Assembly: GCF_018294505.1 (NCBI RefSeq)
Contig: NC_057803.1
Coordinates: 687,860,678-687,924,677 of the forward strand
DNA: 64,000 nt
Source: Triticum aestivum
Taxonomy: Eukaryota; Streptophyta; Magnoliopsida; Poales; Poaceae
Direction: 5' to 3'
Made by a program: the position numbers and the translations under genes. Every line of letters starts with the position of its first letter. Position 1 is the first letter of the stretch. Shown here in pieces: positions 1 through 10,139 of the stretch. The notes below the pieces were generated by a model, which was given only the letters and a program-made list of their open reading frames with translations, was not told where the DNA came from and searched no databases.

Positions 1-485
1 GTTCTTATGAATTTTCCAAAGTTTCCTAAGCTGACTCCGTTGCTGTGTGTGCAAAACCACCACCACCTCATGTGTCGAAAATTGTTTGAATGCGGCGAGG
101 CACCAATTTATCCAATTTTACAATTTAGTTTGTCAACTGTGACTGGTTTTAGTGTCCATGGACGTTGGCCTATAGTTTTTTTAGTTGGAATGTCTGTCTA
201 TAATTATACAGTGAAGTTGGCGGAATCAGAAATACATAAACTATTCTTTGTGATCAACTTCCGAATGTGGTTAGTACTGTACTTTTTATCACTAGTAAAC
301 TAGACAAGTTTTGCCATAACCTTTAATGCTAAAGCATATATCCATTGACACATGATGGTGTTTTTTTTGCGCACTTATTGGTCAGTAAGCACACAACATA
401 AAACCTATTTTCACGCAAAATTTAAATATAAGAAAAAGAAGATACGGAACACGAGGATGATGGTAAATGCTTGTGTTTGCGTGTG
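1..485. other. AT-rich intergenic DNA, no gene seen
   Basis: I see no supported gene here. A 98-codon open frame at 7-303 lacks any recognisable domain and has no grass-like GC-rich codon use, so I treat it as chance. Confidence 0.5.
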
Positions 486-488
486 TTA

Positions 489-1064
489 GAGCATGGTTAG
501 TAGTACAATCAGTTGCTGGCTATATGATGTTGCCATGTTATCTATAGTCAAGCTTATGGATGGCAAGTGCAATAGTTAAATATATACCATTTTATTGATA
601 CATGGTCCGCCTCATTCTCTCACATAGTGTATAGGAGCATGTGCTGCAGCTGACTGTTAATCTATAGCCCGCTTCTCTTCTCTCCTCTTCTCTTTGCTCT
701 AACTCAGCAAAAATATAATACTCCCTTCGTCCAGGTGCATAAGTCATCTTAGGTTGTGCACCGCGACCAAGGCAAAGGGAAAACGAGAGTACTTAATGTT
801 TATTTGCTAATTAATAGAATTGCATGCAATAAAATGACCACCGCATGTCGTGTTTGATAGTCTCAAGTCAAAGCATGCACGCCCCCCACCTCTTATTGGT
901 TGATTCTTTTATTTATGTCAAGAAAGAAAAGATGAGGTGGGAGTTAATGCACCGCGCCTAAGTATTTTGGGATTATTTGGTTTTCGTAAGGTGACTTATA
1001 CACCTAGATGGAGGGAGTATTTAAAGTCTTATAGTCCATCTACTTCACCTTATTGTACTTGCTC
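489..1064. mobile_element. Tourist/Harbinger-type MITE, split by a nested Stowaway
   Basis: The ends GAGCATGGTTAGTAG (left) and TTGTACTTGCTC (right) form imperfect terminal inverted repeats that begin GAGCA. They are flanked by TTA at 486-488 and 1065-1067, the 3-bp duplication typical of PIF/Harbinger elements. The inner text (CTGCAGCTGACTG, CTATAGCCCGCTTCTC) matches a common grass MITE as I remember it. The element is interrupted at 721-1017 by a second MITE, leaving about 277 bp of its own sequence. Confidence 0.72.
721..1017. mobile_element. Stowaway-type (Tc1/mariner) MITE
   Basis: It begins CTCCCTTCGTCC and ends GGAGGGAG, the classic Stowaway terminal pair, with TA at 719-720 and 1018-1019 as the target duplication. 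Both ends also contain an inverted pair around AAGTCA.../...TGACTTATACACC. It sits inside the older MITE at 489-1064, so it is the younger insertion. Confidence 0.85.
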
Positions 1065-1159
1065 TTACCGGTAAATGCTTTTGAATTCGGCACCAAGGTG
1101 TAACATTTCACATTTGCTCATGTTTGTACCCCCTTATGTTTTAATAATATAAGTTGTAG

Positions 1160-1352
1160 TATTATTTTCTAAGACAAACTTTCCAATATTTTACCAAGTT
1201 TATATAAAAATATCAACATCTACAATACCAACTAAAAATAATTAAAATTATATTTCATGACCAATCTAATGATACCGATTTGGGATTTTAGATATTGATA
1301 AATTTCTCAAAATTTGATCAAATCTAAACATACGCTTGAAAGGCGGAGTACG
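1160..1352. mobile_element. degraded Stowaway MITE remnant
   Basis: The text around ATCAACATCTACAATACCAAC and TTTCATGACCAATCTAATGA is the usual interior of Triticeae Stowaway elements, and the right side ends in GGCGGAGTA. The left terminus has been lost, so no clean TA duplication can be shown. Confidence 0.5.
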
Positions 1353-1887
1353 TCCAAAGTCGTTGGATGCCTTTTTGTAGTGCGCAAGTGAGAGTGAACT
1401 TCTTCTTATGTTATGCGAATCTACTAATGACTCGCCAGGTTTGAACTAACATAGGTCTTTCCAAGACCTATATTTCATGAAGGAGTCACATAACTTTTGT
1501 TAGGTTTTTATTTGAGATTCTGTCCATACGAAGTCTAGACCGTTTCCTCAGACAATAGAAAATGTTAATCGAAAAGATGAAAAAGGCGAGGACTGAAATG
1601 AGAAAGGAAGGAATTTTGGAAATTTTGACTTTTCAAAAGATTAATGCATCTTGATGTGGATGCCATGCAATGCTGTGGTCGACTGTCAAGTGGGGTGTAT
1701 GTACCCCCATCAAAATAATTGGGGTGTATGTACGCCTACTGTGATGCCTACCCGCAATGTCTATCTATTTATGTTTAGAAAGAAAAGAGTTCAGGCTTTC
1801 GTTCAGCCCATATCCTATAAGAAAGGGGTAATGAGGTTCGCTCATGTGAATCTATTAGCATCGTAATGTGCTTTAGAAACCATTATG
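1353..1887. other. intergenic DNA, nothing recognised
   Basis: Moderately AT-rich. A 71-codon open frame at 1651-1866 has no recognisable motif. No RNA gene or repeat boundary was found. Confidence 0.4.
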
Positions 1888-1890
1888 TAA

Positions 1891-2898
1891 GAGCATTCAT
1901 AGCTGGGCGCCTTAAACTCGTCTCATACGCTCGGGCTAGCCGTCCCGTCACTGTTCAGTCATGACTTTTCGACTCAAACGACCCCCTTAAATGGCCCTTA
2001 AATGTCTAGGCTGACCGGCAACCCTCATGTCCAGCTCAAATATGGGGCGGATATGGGGTTGTTCGGACACACCCGCCATGTCGGACCCGGGCCACGCTGG
2101 CCCACCCGACCCCGTATAAATTCCTCCTCATCCGCTCGCCGGACCAAACACTAGCCACTTCATTCCCCTACGCCACCCAAACTCGTCTTCGGGTCCTTCC
2201 GGCATGGTGGGCAGCGGATCCGACTTCTTCACCTCCAGATCCGTTGACCCGAGCTCATCCCACGTGTCCCGAGGAGGAGATGATCGTCTGGCTTGTGCTC
2301 TGCCACGCTCGGGAGAAGGCCCGTGCACGGCTGCGCTCGAACTCCTTCCGCCGGGAATCCATTGCGTCCGCCCAAATGGCGGATGGACCTGACGTTAGGC
2401 GTCCAAACGCGCTGGCGGACGCGCAACCCCTCCGTTGGCGCGTCGAGCATCGGGGCGCACCATGGGCCTCGTCCAACGAGGCCATGGCACGGCTGCCCGC
2501 TGTGCATGGCACCATCATCGATCTAACGTCTACCGGCACCCAACGGGTTCCGGGCTCTAACGAGAAAGAGTAGGGCAAGGAAGACGGTGGCGCCTTGAGT
2601 CCCGTGAGCCGCCTGTGTCCCATGTCCTACTCCACCTTGCCGGCGACCGGACCAACACCCTGAGGGGCGCAACCAGCCACCGAACATGGCCACGACGGAG
2701 CCGGGCGGGTGGAAAGCGGAACTGGATGAAGTTCCGCTCAAAGATGGTTGCGTTGCATGTAATAATATGGATTTGAGGTTTCTAATTTGAGATATTCAGA
2801 TGTGGAATGCATTTTTTGAGGCGTGATCGGTCACTGTTTGTGGACGCATCCGCAGCCGTTTGAGGAATCAGATTTGTCAAGTCCGGCTGTGGATGCTC
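1891..2898. mobile_element. 1-kb PIF/Harbinger-type element with gene-like interior
   Basis: The ends GAGCATTCATAGCTGGGC and the complement of GTCCGGCTGTGGATGCTC are imperfect terminal inverted repeats, flanked by TAA at 1888-1890 and 2899-2901. That fits PIF/Harbinger target use. The interior (2100-2740) is GC-rich and gene-like: a TATA-type box near 2114, an ATG at 2204, and then frames that shift between 2204-2392 and 2244-2573, so any coding sequence is broken. I see no DDE transposase domain. The interior could be a decayed element-encoded protein or a captured host fragment. Confidence 0.65.
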
Positions 2899-2901
2899 TA
2901 A

Positions 2902-3170
2902 GTACGCCTTTTTTTCTCTTCAAAACGTAAGTATGCTTGATAGAACCACTTCTGGCCCATTTTGCGCGTCGACCTATTTGGCTACTTCGGTACACATGCA
3001 TGTCGCTGCTCTGCTGTCATGGTCCCATCTGGCTGGCTCTCGAGATCATATCCGTGTCTGAGCCAGACCACCACGACAGCAAAGTGATGTGATCGACAAC
3101 ACAAGTGCTAGCTGCAACTTGCAAAGGAATGTATATGTGCTCTATGGAAGTTGGCAAGTGGCAACAGATT
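2902..3170. other. intergenic DNA
   Basis: No feature recognised. Confidence 0.4.
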
Positions 3171-3179
3171 ACTTTGATC

Positions 3180-3540
3180 ACGCAGGATCAAGCACCTTCC
3201 TGATCAGGGCCACCCATTGCTTAGTTCTTCCTCTGTCTTGGCTTTGCTTTAAAATACTCCAAGCATTTAGATAACAGTACATGTGATACGCCACAGAAGC
3301 ATGATCATTAGGAAGTTCATGCATTATTCCTAGTCTTCCAAACGATAACCCGTCCACACAACACAAGTTTTCTCCGGTCTCTGCGAAAAGTCTTTGATCC
3401 ACCCACCCACCAGATCATTGAGCTTAGATGGGGCTTTTGGAATACCAAAAGCACAAATCACCACTCGCCCTACCAATTTGGCTAGAGCACATTCAAAAAA
3501 TAGATGATCAAACTAACCAGTAAATTGGTGCCAGATGAGT
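3180..3540 (-). pseudogene. LINE ORF2 C-terminal relic (zf-RVT region)
   Basis: Read on the minus strand from about 3511 this gives DHLFFECALAKLV followed by GGWIKDFSQRPEKTC, then a stop, then in another frame LNAWSILKQSQDRGR. That order (Asp-His-Leu-Phe-Phe-x-Cys, then a tryptophan-rich tail) is the zinc-binding reverse-transcriptase-associated C-terminus of plant LINEs. Stops and frame changes break it, and no reverse transcriptase core is nearby. It is a short dead fragment, not a host gene. Confidence 0.6.
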
Positions 3541-3756
3541 ACTGTTAGACATACTTTTAGGACCCTGATAAGTGTCACACGTATAGCACGAACACATGGC
3601 AACTCCGAACGTTTTTATGATAAGTTTAATGACGCGAGGATATCAATTTTAGTTGTCAAGCATGGCAAAAAAAAATTCTGATGGCAAGTTTCTGTTTTTT
3701 TGTTTGTTTTTTCTTTTCGTATGACAGTCTGGAGTGCTTTGTGGGTGCTTTCATTA

Positions 3757-4040
3757 GGGCATCTCCAACAATTGTGAGATAGTTGTTGGTAAATTTGCCA
3801 CCTAGGACATAGTGATGATGTGGCATGTATTAAATGTGGAGAGAGAGCAAAGTTGTATGTAGATTAACCAACAATCTTTGCACAAGCTCCAAGGTAAAAT
3901 AGAGAACAATCACATTTATTGTCTCACCATCTATTGGATAGCTTCCGTACAACCCATTGGAGTAGTTGTACGATAGCTTGTTGGTTGATGACATGGACAT
4001 TTTACCAACAAGACTAACATACAACCTGTTGGAGATGCCC
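3757..4040. mobile_element. Tourist/Harbinger MITE (284 bp)
   Basis: Near-perfect terminal inverted repeats: GGGCATCTCCAACAATTG at the left and CCTGTTGGAGATGCCC at the right. The inverted match extends to TGTTGGTAAA. TTA duplications lie at 3754-3756 and 4041-4043. No coding capacity. Confidence 0.85.
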
Positions 4041-4074
4041 TTATAGGATAACGTGGAGGGATTAGGTTCTGGAA

Positions 4075-4088
4075 GGGGGGGGGGGGGG
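4075..4088 (+). repeat. G homopolymer, 14 bp
   Basis: Uninterrupted run of 14 G just after the 3757-4040 MITE. Confidence 0.9.
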
Positions 4089-4264
4089 TAGCAGTGGAGG
4101 AGTGGACGTGTGCCCCCATAGGTCCTCTCTGAATAATTTACTCGTAAGTTTAGAATTTATGGTGAGGGAACCGACTGTGGTAGCCGCTAGAGATGAGGAA
4201 GAAGAGAGGAATTAACCGTCATTTTACTACATCAATGAGCATCATATGAAGGGTACTAGTATAC

Positions 4265-4406
4265 CACAAAAATAGTATCTTTGAAAGCTTCGTTCAAATA
4301 TGAATTCAACACTATAAGTTTCATGACATAGTACTTATATTTTGTTAGTCAAATCTATGGTCAAAATTGGGCACAAAATATAAAAGGGACCAATAGACGG
4401 AGGTAG
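4265..4406. mobile_element. truncated Stowaway-like remnant
   Basis: The text TGAATTCAACACTATAAG ... GGTCAAAATTGGGCAC ... AGACGGAGGTAGTA resembles the right half of a Stowaway element, ending in the GACGGAGG(T)AGTA terminus. No matching left end is visible. Confidence 0.4.
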
Positions 4407-4431
4407 TAAGTGACATATGGATAACAGTTTT

Positions 4432-4602
4432 GCTAAGTCTCATTCGACTGAGACTTCGCATTATGTCTCAGTCGATACTATATTCCTTTGATTTTGCATG
4501 AAGATTTATACATTTTTTTTCTTTTCAGTTTTTTCTCTCTTCTTTTTATATACTATGTCACTTGACTGAAACTTGGTTAAGTCTCAGTCGCCTGAGACCT
4601 AG
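4432..4602. repeat. inverted-repeat segment built on GTCTCAGTCGACTGAGAC-like words
   Basis: Left arm GCTAAGTCTCATTCGACTG and right arm (complement) GCTAGGTCTCAGGCGACTG face each other across an AT-rich centre. Each arm also contains small internal palindromes. I could not find a convincing target duplication, so the superfamily is open. Confidence 0.5.
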
Positions 4603-4609
4603 CCACATC

Positions 4610-5480
4610 CTATGAATAATTGGAGGTTTGCTTGGTATACCCTACTTACATAAATTTCAATTTTTGATGAACATCAATGATTGTGATTAAATCTTACACC
4701 TTCATAACCTAGATCTATTTTCCGAATAGATAATCTTACATGCATTTTACCATTACGACCAGGGAACTTGTCTGTTCTTCTTTCTGAGAGAATCTGACAT
4801 TGCTAAAATTGCTACACTTATGGAGAGATTGCTATGAACTGCTTTTACAGGAAGTCGTGGCGCGAATTTCACGATGGGCCCTCGCCTCACCCCTTTTAAT
4901 TCCAATCAAATATTAAAGTTAAGTCTGTAAGATTAGTTCATAGGTGTAGCAAAACTTCTCATTGTGTTGTTGCCTCTCCGGCTCTTCCCCTCATCATCCA
5001 ATGATAATTGGGAACTGTTTTTGCTGAATTAGTTTTAGTCAACAAAAATAGTACATAAAATGGTTGCGTTAAGATGGGTAAGCATTTCTCCAAGGGAGGT
5101 GTACCGAATGATACTATGGATGTAGAGTGAGTGGATAAACTAAAAAACGTGTGAGATAACTTGTAAACCGTGTGTAGTCTGTGATCCAATGCGTCTGTGG
5201 TTGCTAGCTAGCCATACATCGAGCCGTAGTGCCTTTGGTATGCATGGTACTAACGTAACGCTGCTGTGGTAGGTGGTAGCACACAAGCAATATGCCGATA
5301 GGCTGGCTACGTGCATGGCCCGAACGAGAGGCCTCGATCGTACGTAACTTTGGGTCTCGGTACAGAGGCATCACACTGGCCAATATTTTCTTTCCTTTTT
5401 CCGGCTCCGATCCGGCTCCTTTGATTTCCTTTATCGGGTTCGCATATATTTCCTTTTCCTGGGGTCGAAGCATGGATTCT
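4610..5480. other. intergenic DNA upstream of the ERF gene
   Basis: Open frames on both strands at 5204-5498 contradict one another and show no domain. Nothing else recognised. Confidence 0.4.
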
Positions 5481-5484
5481 GTTG

Positions 5485-5543
5485 GAAGAAGTTGGCACCA
5501 GCTTTTTTTTTTGATTGAAGAGACGAAGAAGTTGGCACTAGCT
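5485..5543 (-). mobile_element. 21-bp poly(A) micro-insertion with 19-bp flanking repeat
   Basis: GAAGAAGTTGGCACCAGCT (5485-5503) recurs at 5525-5543 with one mismatch. Between them lie nine T and 12 bp of other sequence. Read on the minus strand this is a tiny insert ending in poly(A), bounded by a long target-site duplication, as expected from an extremely 5'-truncated target-primed retrotransposition. Confidence 0.6.
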
Positions 5544-5549
5544 AGCTAC

Positions 5550-6600
5550 TGTAGGAAAGGGAGAGGAATGTGTGAACGTACCAGAGAGCTCGATGAAGGC
5601 GGCACGTTCTTGGTGTTGCTCGCGCCCTTGATCTGATCCATGGCCCTCCACTCACGTACACGTACTCTGGCAATGCCGGTCGACAAGTACCGAGGCGCGC
5701 GGGTGTACGCACGTATGTATCCCGGCGAGACATGCAACGACACGGCTGGTGGCGCCGATCGAGCGGCAGGCGGCCGTGCCGATAGGCCGGCTATCGCGAT
5801 TCACCATTCACGGCACAGGGATGGACGTACGTACGGTGCAAGTTGATTCCACTGCACCGGCGGCAGTGCATGCATCTCCGCTGCTCAAATCCCGTCCATC
5901 CATGCGTGACATGCATGCAGATGCATGTGGCTAATAGTCCATCATCGGGAAAAAATGACGGCGACGTAGATACACAGACCTACCTGTAAGGTCGACCGAT
6001 AGACATAGCCGATGGAGCTCAGCTGGCTGGTGGCGCCGCCGGGCGAAAATTCTCCGCCCGTGAGGGGGCTTGCTTTTCTCGGCTTAGTCCCGCCGTCCGG
6101 GCCGCGCCCCCACGTGAACCGGGATTCCGATGCCCCCGCTTTCCAGCGCCGGTCGGCCGACGTACGCATCGGCATCCGTGGAGCGTCACGGCCGGCCACG
6201 CACAAGGATGGAATGGAGCTCACGCGCGCGGGCGCAGGCGCAGCCGCCGCCCGCCCAATCTCCTTACATCTTTAACTGTCGGGGTCATGTCGATCGATCG
6301 ATCACCAGTAAATTTAAACTGACGTACTTTTCTCGGTCGATCGGAGAATATGCATTCCCTATCCCACCCCAACTGCTTGATTGCGGCTGATTATTCGTCC
6401 ATGTCGATCGATCGACCCGCCCGTCGCGGCAGTAGAATGGTCTACGGCCTAGCTTCCCAGAACGGTCAGCAGAGCGCGGTAGTGCACTGCTTGTGTGGTG
6501 ATGTGATCGTAAGATAGGTAGATAGATAGATACGCCTGCGCGCATGATGCAAACGCCCTAAGCTAGCTCGCTCGCTAGCTGCTGCATGCACCGCCAATTC
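5550..6600. promoter_or_regulatory. upstream region of the ERF gene
   Basis: GC-rich stretches alternate with CGATCGATCG- and TGCATGCA-type palindromes. Short open frames occur on both strands with no domain. I treat this as the 5' flank of the ERF gene and cannot name individual operator sites with confidence. Confidence 0.35.
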
Positions 6601-6602
6601 TG

Positions 6603-6610
6603 TATAAATA
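6603..6610 (+). promoter_or_regulatory. TATA box of the ERF gene
   Basis: TATAAATA lies 230 bp before the ATG at 6840. Transcription would be expected to start about 25-35 bp downstream, giving a leader of roughly 200 nt. The leader is full of GCTAGCTAGC palindromic words. Confidence 0.65.
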
Positions 6611-6839
6611 GCCAGCTGCACCTGCATATGCCGGCAGCCACATATACGCAGCTAGCTAGCTACGAGTATCTGCATAGCTAGCTGGCTAGCAAGCTAGATA
6701 CTGGTGCTATCTAGCTCCTTCTAGATTATAACCTCACCAAGCTATAGCTGCATCTGCCCTGCCTGCATGCGAGCTGGCTAACTGAGCGCTGCTGCCTGCA
6801 TACAGTACAGACCGACCCTCAGCTAGCTAGCAATAGCAC

Positions 6840-7211
6840 ATGGAGGATGACAAGAAGGAGGGCAAGTACCGCGGCGTGCGGAAGCGGCCGTGGGGCAAGT
6901 TCGCGGCCGAGATCCGGGACCCGGAGCGCGGCGGCTCCCGCGTCTGGCTCGGCACCTTCGACACCGCCGAGGAGGCCGCGCGCGCCTACGACCGTGCCGC
7001 ATTCGCGCAGAAGGGCGCCACCGCCATCCTCAACTTCCCCGGCGAGGCTGGCAGGATGAGTGGCGGGTCTTCTTCGTCGTCGGCCGCCGCCCAGGCGGCC
7101 GCGAGCAGGCGCGTCCCTGACACGGAGAAGGTGGAGCTGGAGTACCTCGACGACAGGGTCCTGGACGAGCTCCTCGCGGAGGACTACTACAGCAGCAGTA
7201 AGAAGAAGTAG
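6840..7211 (+). CDS. small ERF-subfamily AP2 transcription factor with EDLL-type activation motif
   Basis: This 123-aa intronless gene encodes a nuclear DNA-binding protein. Residues 10-67 form one AP2/ERF domain: [18 protein letters not shown], then WLGTF and RAYDRAA. The Ala and Asp that mark the ERF (GCC-box binding) rather than DREB subfamily are present. A Ser/Ala-rich linker spans about 74-89. Residues 97-112 ([16 protein letters not shown]) match the acidic-leucine EDLL activation motif known from group IX ERFs of the ERF95-98 type. A Lys-rich tail ends the protein. The whole length is normal for that small-protein clade, whose members usually activate defence, ethylene or jasmonate responses; that role is inferred from the family. 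The start is the first ATG after the TATA box and sits just before the domain. No lesion is seen. Confidence 0.93.
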   Translation: MEDDKKEGKYRGVRKRPWGKFAAEIRDPERGGSRVWLGTFDTAEEAARAYDRAAFAQKGATAILNFPGEAGRMSGGSSSSSAAAQAAASRRVPDTEKVELEYLDDRVLDELLAEDYYSSSKKK

Positions 7212-8060
7212 CTAGCACGCACACCCAAAGAAGAATAAGCTACTGTACTATAGTACTAAAGCTGCTTGGAGTGATGGAGGAGAATGGTGTTCGATCGTTG
7301 GTTTGGTCCGCGCATGGCAAGACTAGTCATGGCTTGCATGGACACACGCTCACCCACGTGTAGACTAAACCACTGACACGTACTACGTCCTTTGTCCGGG
7401 CGAGCCCATGCAGCGTGCTTCAATTTGTTACCGCGAAGATGGAACGAAGTAATTAGTGGGTATATTACATATACTTGGCTACCAAAAACTATGATACGCA
7501 AATGAAGGTAATATTTTCTCTGTAACCATGTGTGTTTACATAAAATGGTCGTATCCAATCTACCACATTTACCCCTGCCCTCTTTTTCCTATATATTTTG
7601 ACATGGAAGTTCACCAATTTGTACTGGCAGTATATGTTCTGAGAAGGAACGATAGCAAATTATAACAGTGTACACGTCCCCTCCATTCTGTGATTTACCC
7701 ACTATGCATCAAGCTTGTTTGATCAATCATCTATCGCTGGTCGATGTTCGGTCGCAGCTAGCAAAAAAGCTGATTCCCCAACAGTGACACGCACGAAAAA
7801 CACAGGCTAAAAAAGAAGTGAATCTTCGGTTGCCAGACCCGCCTTCAGAATCATCAGTACTTGTCTAACACATCGCGGTCCTGCGTCGTAGCAGCACTCT
7901 ATCGATCGACCAGGCGCCATCCTGAACCGAACCGCGTACGAGGTTAAGCGCCTCTCAGATTTTTATAGGTTTTCGAGGATTGAAACCTTACGACAATTTT
8001 CTTTTCAGTTTAACTAAATGACAGGTGGACTGATTTTCGAATTGAGGTCAGTCGATTTTT
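7212..8060. other. 3' flank of the ERF gene and intergenic DNA
   Basis: No canonical AATAAA stands out within 100 bp of the stop codon. A 100-codon minus-strand frame at 7256-7558 has no motif. Nothing else supported. Confidence 0.4.
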
Positions 8061-8415
8061 GAGAGTTTGCCGGAGTGAGCCCGAGGGAAGGAAGGGGCTC
8101 GCCGGAGTACCCTATTATCTATCTTACGGTTTATTTAGGGTGGGGGCGGTGGTGTGGGGCTTCGCCGGAGAAAAACTCGGCGCGCGAGGGGAAGGGGGGG
8201 GGGGGGGGGGGGGGGCTAGAGGGATGTCCGGGGCAGTGCGGGGTGGTTCCGGTGAGGGCGGGGCAGCGGCCACGGATGGTGGTGGCCAGCGGTTCGGCTA
8301 GTGGAACGCTGGGAGAAGAAGGAAGAAGAAGGGCCGCGGGCTGTTAGATCTCCATCCGACGTCTAGAATGAATCAACTGGCCGGATTTGAAAAACCAATC
8401 GACTGACGTGTAACC
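8025..8415. repeat. GC-rich block bounded by inverted TCAGTCGATT words, with G22 run
   Basis: GTCAGTCGATTTTTGAG near 8047 and the complement of AAACCAATCGACTGAC near 8391-8407 face each other across a GC-rich interior. The interior holds a 22-base G run (8194-8215). The arrangement resembles a nonautonomous DNA element with a captured GC-rich core, but no target duplication was found. Open frames through the G run are not credible genes. Confidence 0.4.
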
Positions 8416-9275
8416 GCACCCTTTTCTTCGATGGTCGTTTGATCTGTTATATTGAATCATGCTAGCAAATATGCCCGTGTGTTGCAATAGGGAGTAATTT
8501 TTTTATCTAAGCCGTTATCATTTCGGCTCAATTTTAATTTTGACTCGTCATATTGATGGCAAGCACCTACACCCACACTCAGTCAGTACCTTTGTGGTGT
8601 CGTTTGACACTAAGGAGGCCGCGTCTATAGATTAAGTTTATACTAGAAATCCTACATGTATCACCATCACATGCAACAGATGGAAGACAAATTAAGATTG
8701 TATTTATCGGTTGCACTATGAACGTGCATGACTATCACACAAATAGTTCGGATATTTTTGAAATAAACATTCATGTATCTGATATTCATGAATTTGATAA
8801 GTGTATGTACATCCTATAAAAATTGTTTGTGTATTCACTATAAAAAAAGTGTACTCCGATGGTAAGTACGCGCGCGGATTTTGTAAAGAAAAAGTATGTA
8901 CGTAAGGTCTTATCTCATGAAACATGTACAAAAAAAGAATCTGGTGCAAGTACAACATACCCAAGGATTATAATCTTTCCCAATTATTAACGTTCAATTG
9001 TACATATTGTAATACTGATCTGCGTCGATATGAAATAAAGGCGGATCATGCGCCATTGATTAACATTGTATCCTAAATATAATTTTAAAAATATTTAAAA
9101 TATAAGATAACATCATATTCAAATTCTACATATTTTTTAATCAAATTTCATATATAACATGTTAAAATCGGAGTTAAGGTTTAAAAGATATGGTTATTTG
9201 AAAATATTTATTTATTTTTAATAGACTGCGCTATGATTACCGTAGATATCAGGGGCATTTATATTAAACTGCAAA

Positions 9276-9396
9276 AAACGACTCACTATGCCTTAATTCT
9301 GGACTGCGGGTTAATTAATGTAAAATCCAGAGGTTTTTGTGTAAACAGCAAAAAACGGTTCGTTCTGACTTAACGATGAACTGCGGGTTAATTATT
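9276..9396. repeat. 66-bp imperfect tandem duplication inside the Helitron-like unit
   Basis: AAACTGCAAAAAACGACTC ... CTGCGGGTTAATTA at about 9276 recurs as AAACAGCAAAAAACGGTTC ... CTGCGGGTTAATTA at about 9342. Spacing is about 66 bp. Confidence 0.55.
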
Positions 9397-9435
9397 CAAA
9401 AAGACATGACAGACGACCAGAAGCAATCGATGCTT

Positions 9436-9439
<4 letters not shown>

Positions 9440-9470
<31 letters not shown>
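9440..9470. repeat. (TA)n microsatellite
   Basis: About 31 bp of uninterrupted TA dinucleotides at the 5' side of the Helitron-like unit. Confidence 0.95.
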
Positions 9471-9473
<3 letters not shown>

Positions 9474-9977
9474 ACAGATATAAGTCTTCCTTACATATTC
9501 CTTCGTACAATATATTTCATATTCATGAGAAATTTTGCATTCACTAAATACTCTTGGAATGAATCGTTTTTCTTCCTTCTTTGATACAATTAAACAAATC
9601 AATTCCTATAGAATTTGGATAGATATGGCCAAGGAAAAAAGATACACACCATATTGTAATCATGTGTTTTTTCTCTTATGTGTTTCCAAAATTTAGTCAT
9701 GGTTAGATGGTCTACGAACATGAATTTAAATTTTTTTTACCTTTTTATGGGAGTATTCTTTTGTTACCTTCGGTTTTCTTTGTAGTGTCATGATTTCTGA
9801 TGCATAAATACTAGAAAGTTTTCTCAGCAATAAATAAATAAATAATAAATAGACCTTCACGTTCATGTTAGGTAGAGGTTTCGCCTGGGCAGAGCTCCTA
9901 GTTGACTATAGTTAGTGTCACGTAGCTAGTTTTTGGCAAGTTACACTTGAGCAGTTTTCCTTTATTTTCTCTCTTCG

Positions 9978-10125
9978 TTTTTTTTTTTGACAAAAAACTA
10001 TAAGGGAACCCCATACAGTATAGTTGGTGTAACAAACCTAAATTGCAAGTATCATGTCTTAACCTGGGTGGGTGGGAAGGCATCAACCCCTTCCCACCAC
10101 TAGGCTATGCCTTAGTCTGCTCTCT
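9978..10125 (-). mobile_element. SINE/LINE 3'-end-like fragment with poly(T)
   Basis: A T11 run at 9978-9988 is followed by TATAAGGGAACCCC and by the inverted pair GGGTGGGTGGGAAGGC / CCCTTCCCACCAC. Read on the minus strand it ends in poly(A). I could not find a matching target duplication. Confidence 0.4.
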
Positions 10126-10139
10126 CTCCGGTTATTGTG

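Larger units (their letters stand above)
8462..9474 (-). mobile_element. probable nonautonomous Helitron
   Basis: On the minus strand the right side begins TCCCTATATA... and continues ATAAAGCATCGATTGCTTC, then GGTCGTCTGTCATG. The left side ends with a short degenerate hairpin (CCCTATTGCAACACACGGG) and GCATATTTGCTAG. A 5' TC, a 3' hairpin and CTAG (CTRR) are Helitron marks, and these end sequences resemble common grass Helitrons. The expected A/T flanks are not perfect (C follows CTAG), so one boundary may be mutated. No RepHel coding sequence is present. Confidence 0.5.

Noticed and set aside
7..303. 98-codon frame at the window start
   Set aside because: No domain, AT-rich, no promoter; likely chance.
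2229..2741. Overlapping minus-strand frames in the Harbinger-type element
   Set aside because: GC-rich antisense frames with no motif; several frames conflict.
8059..8347. Frames through the G22 run
   Set aside because: Glycine-rich translation of a homopolymer and its GC-rich flanks; no motif.
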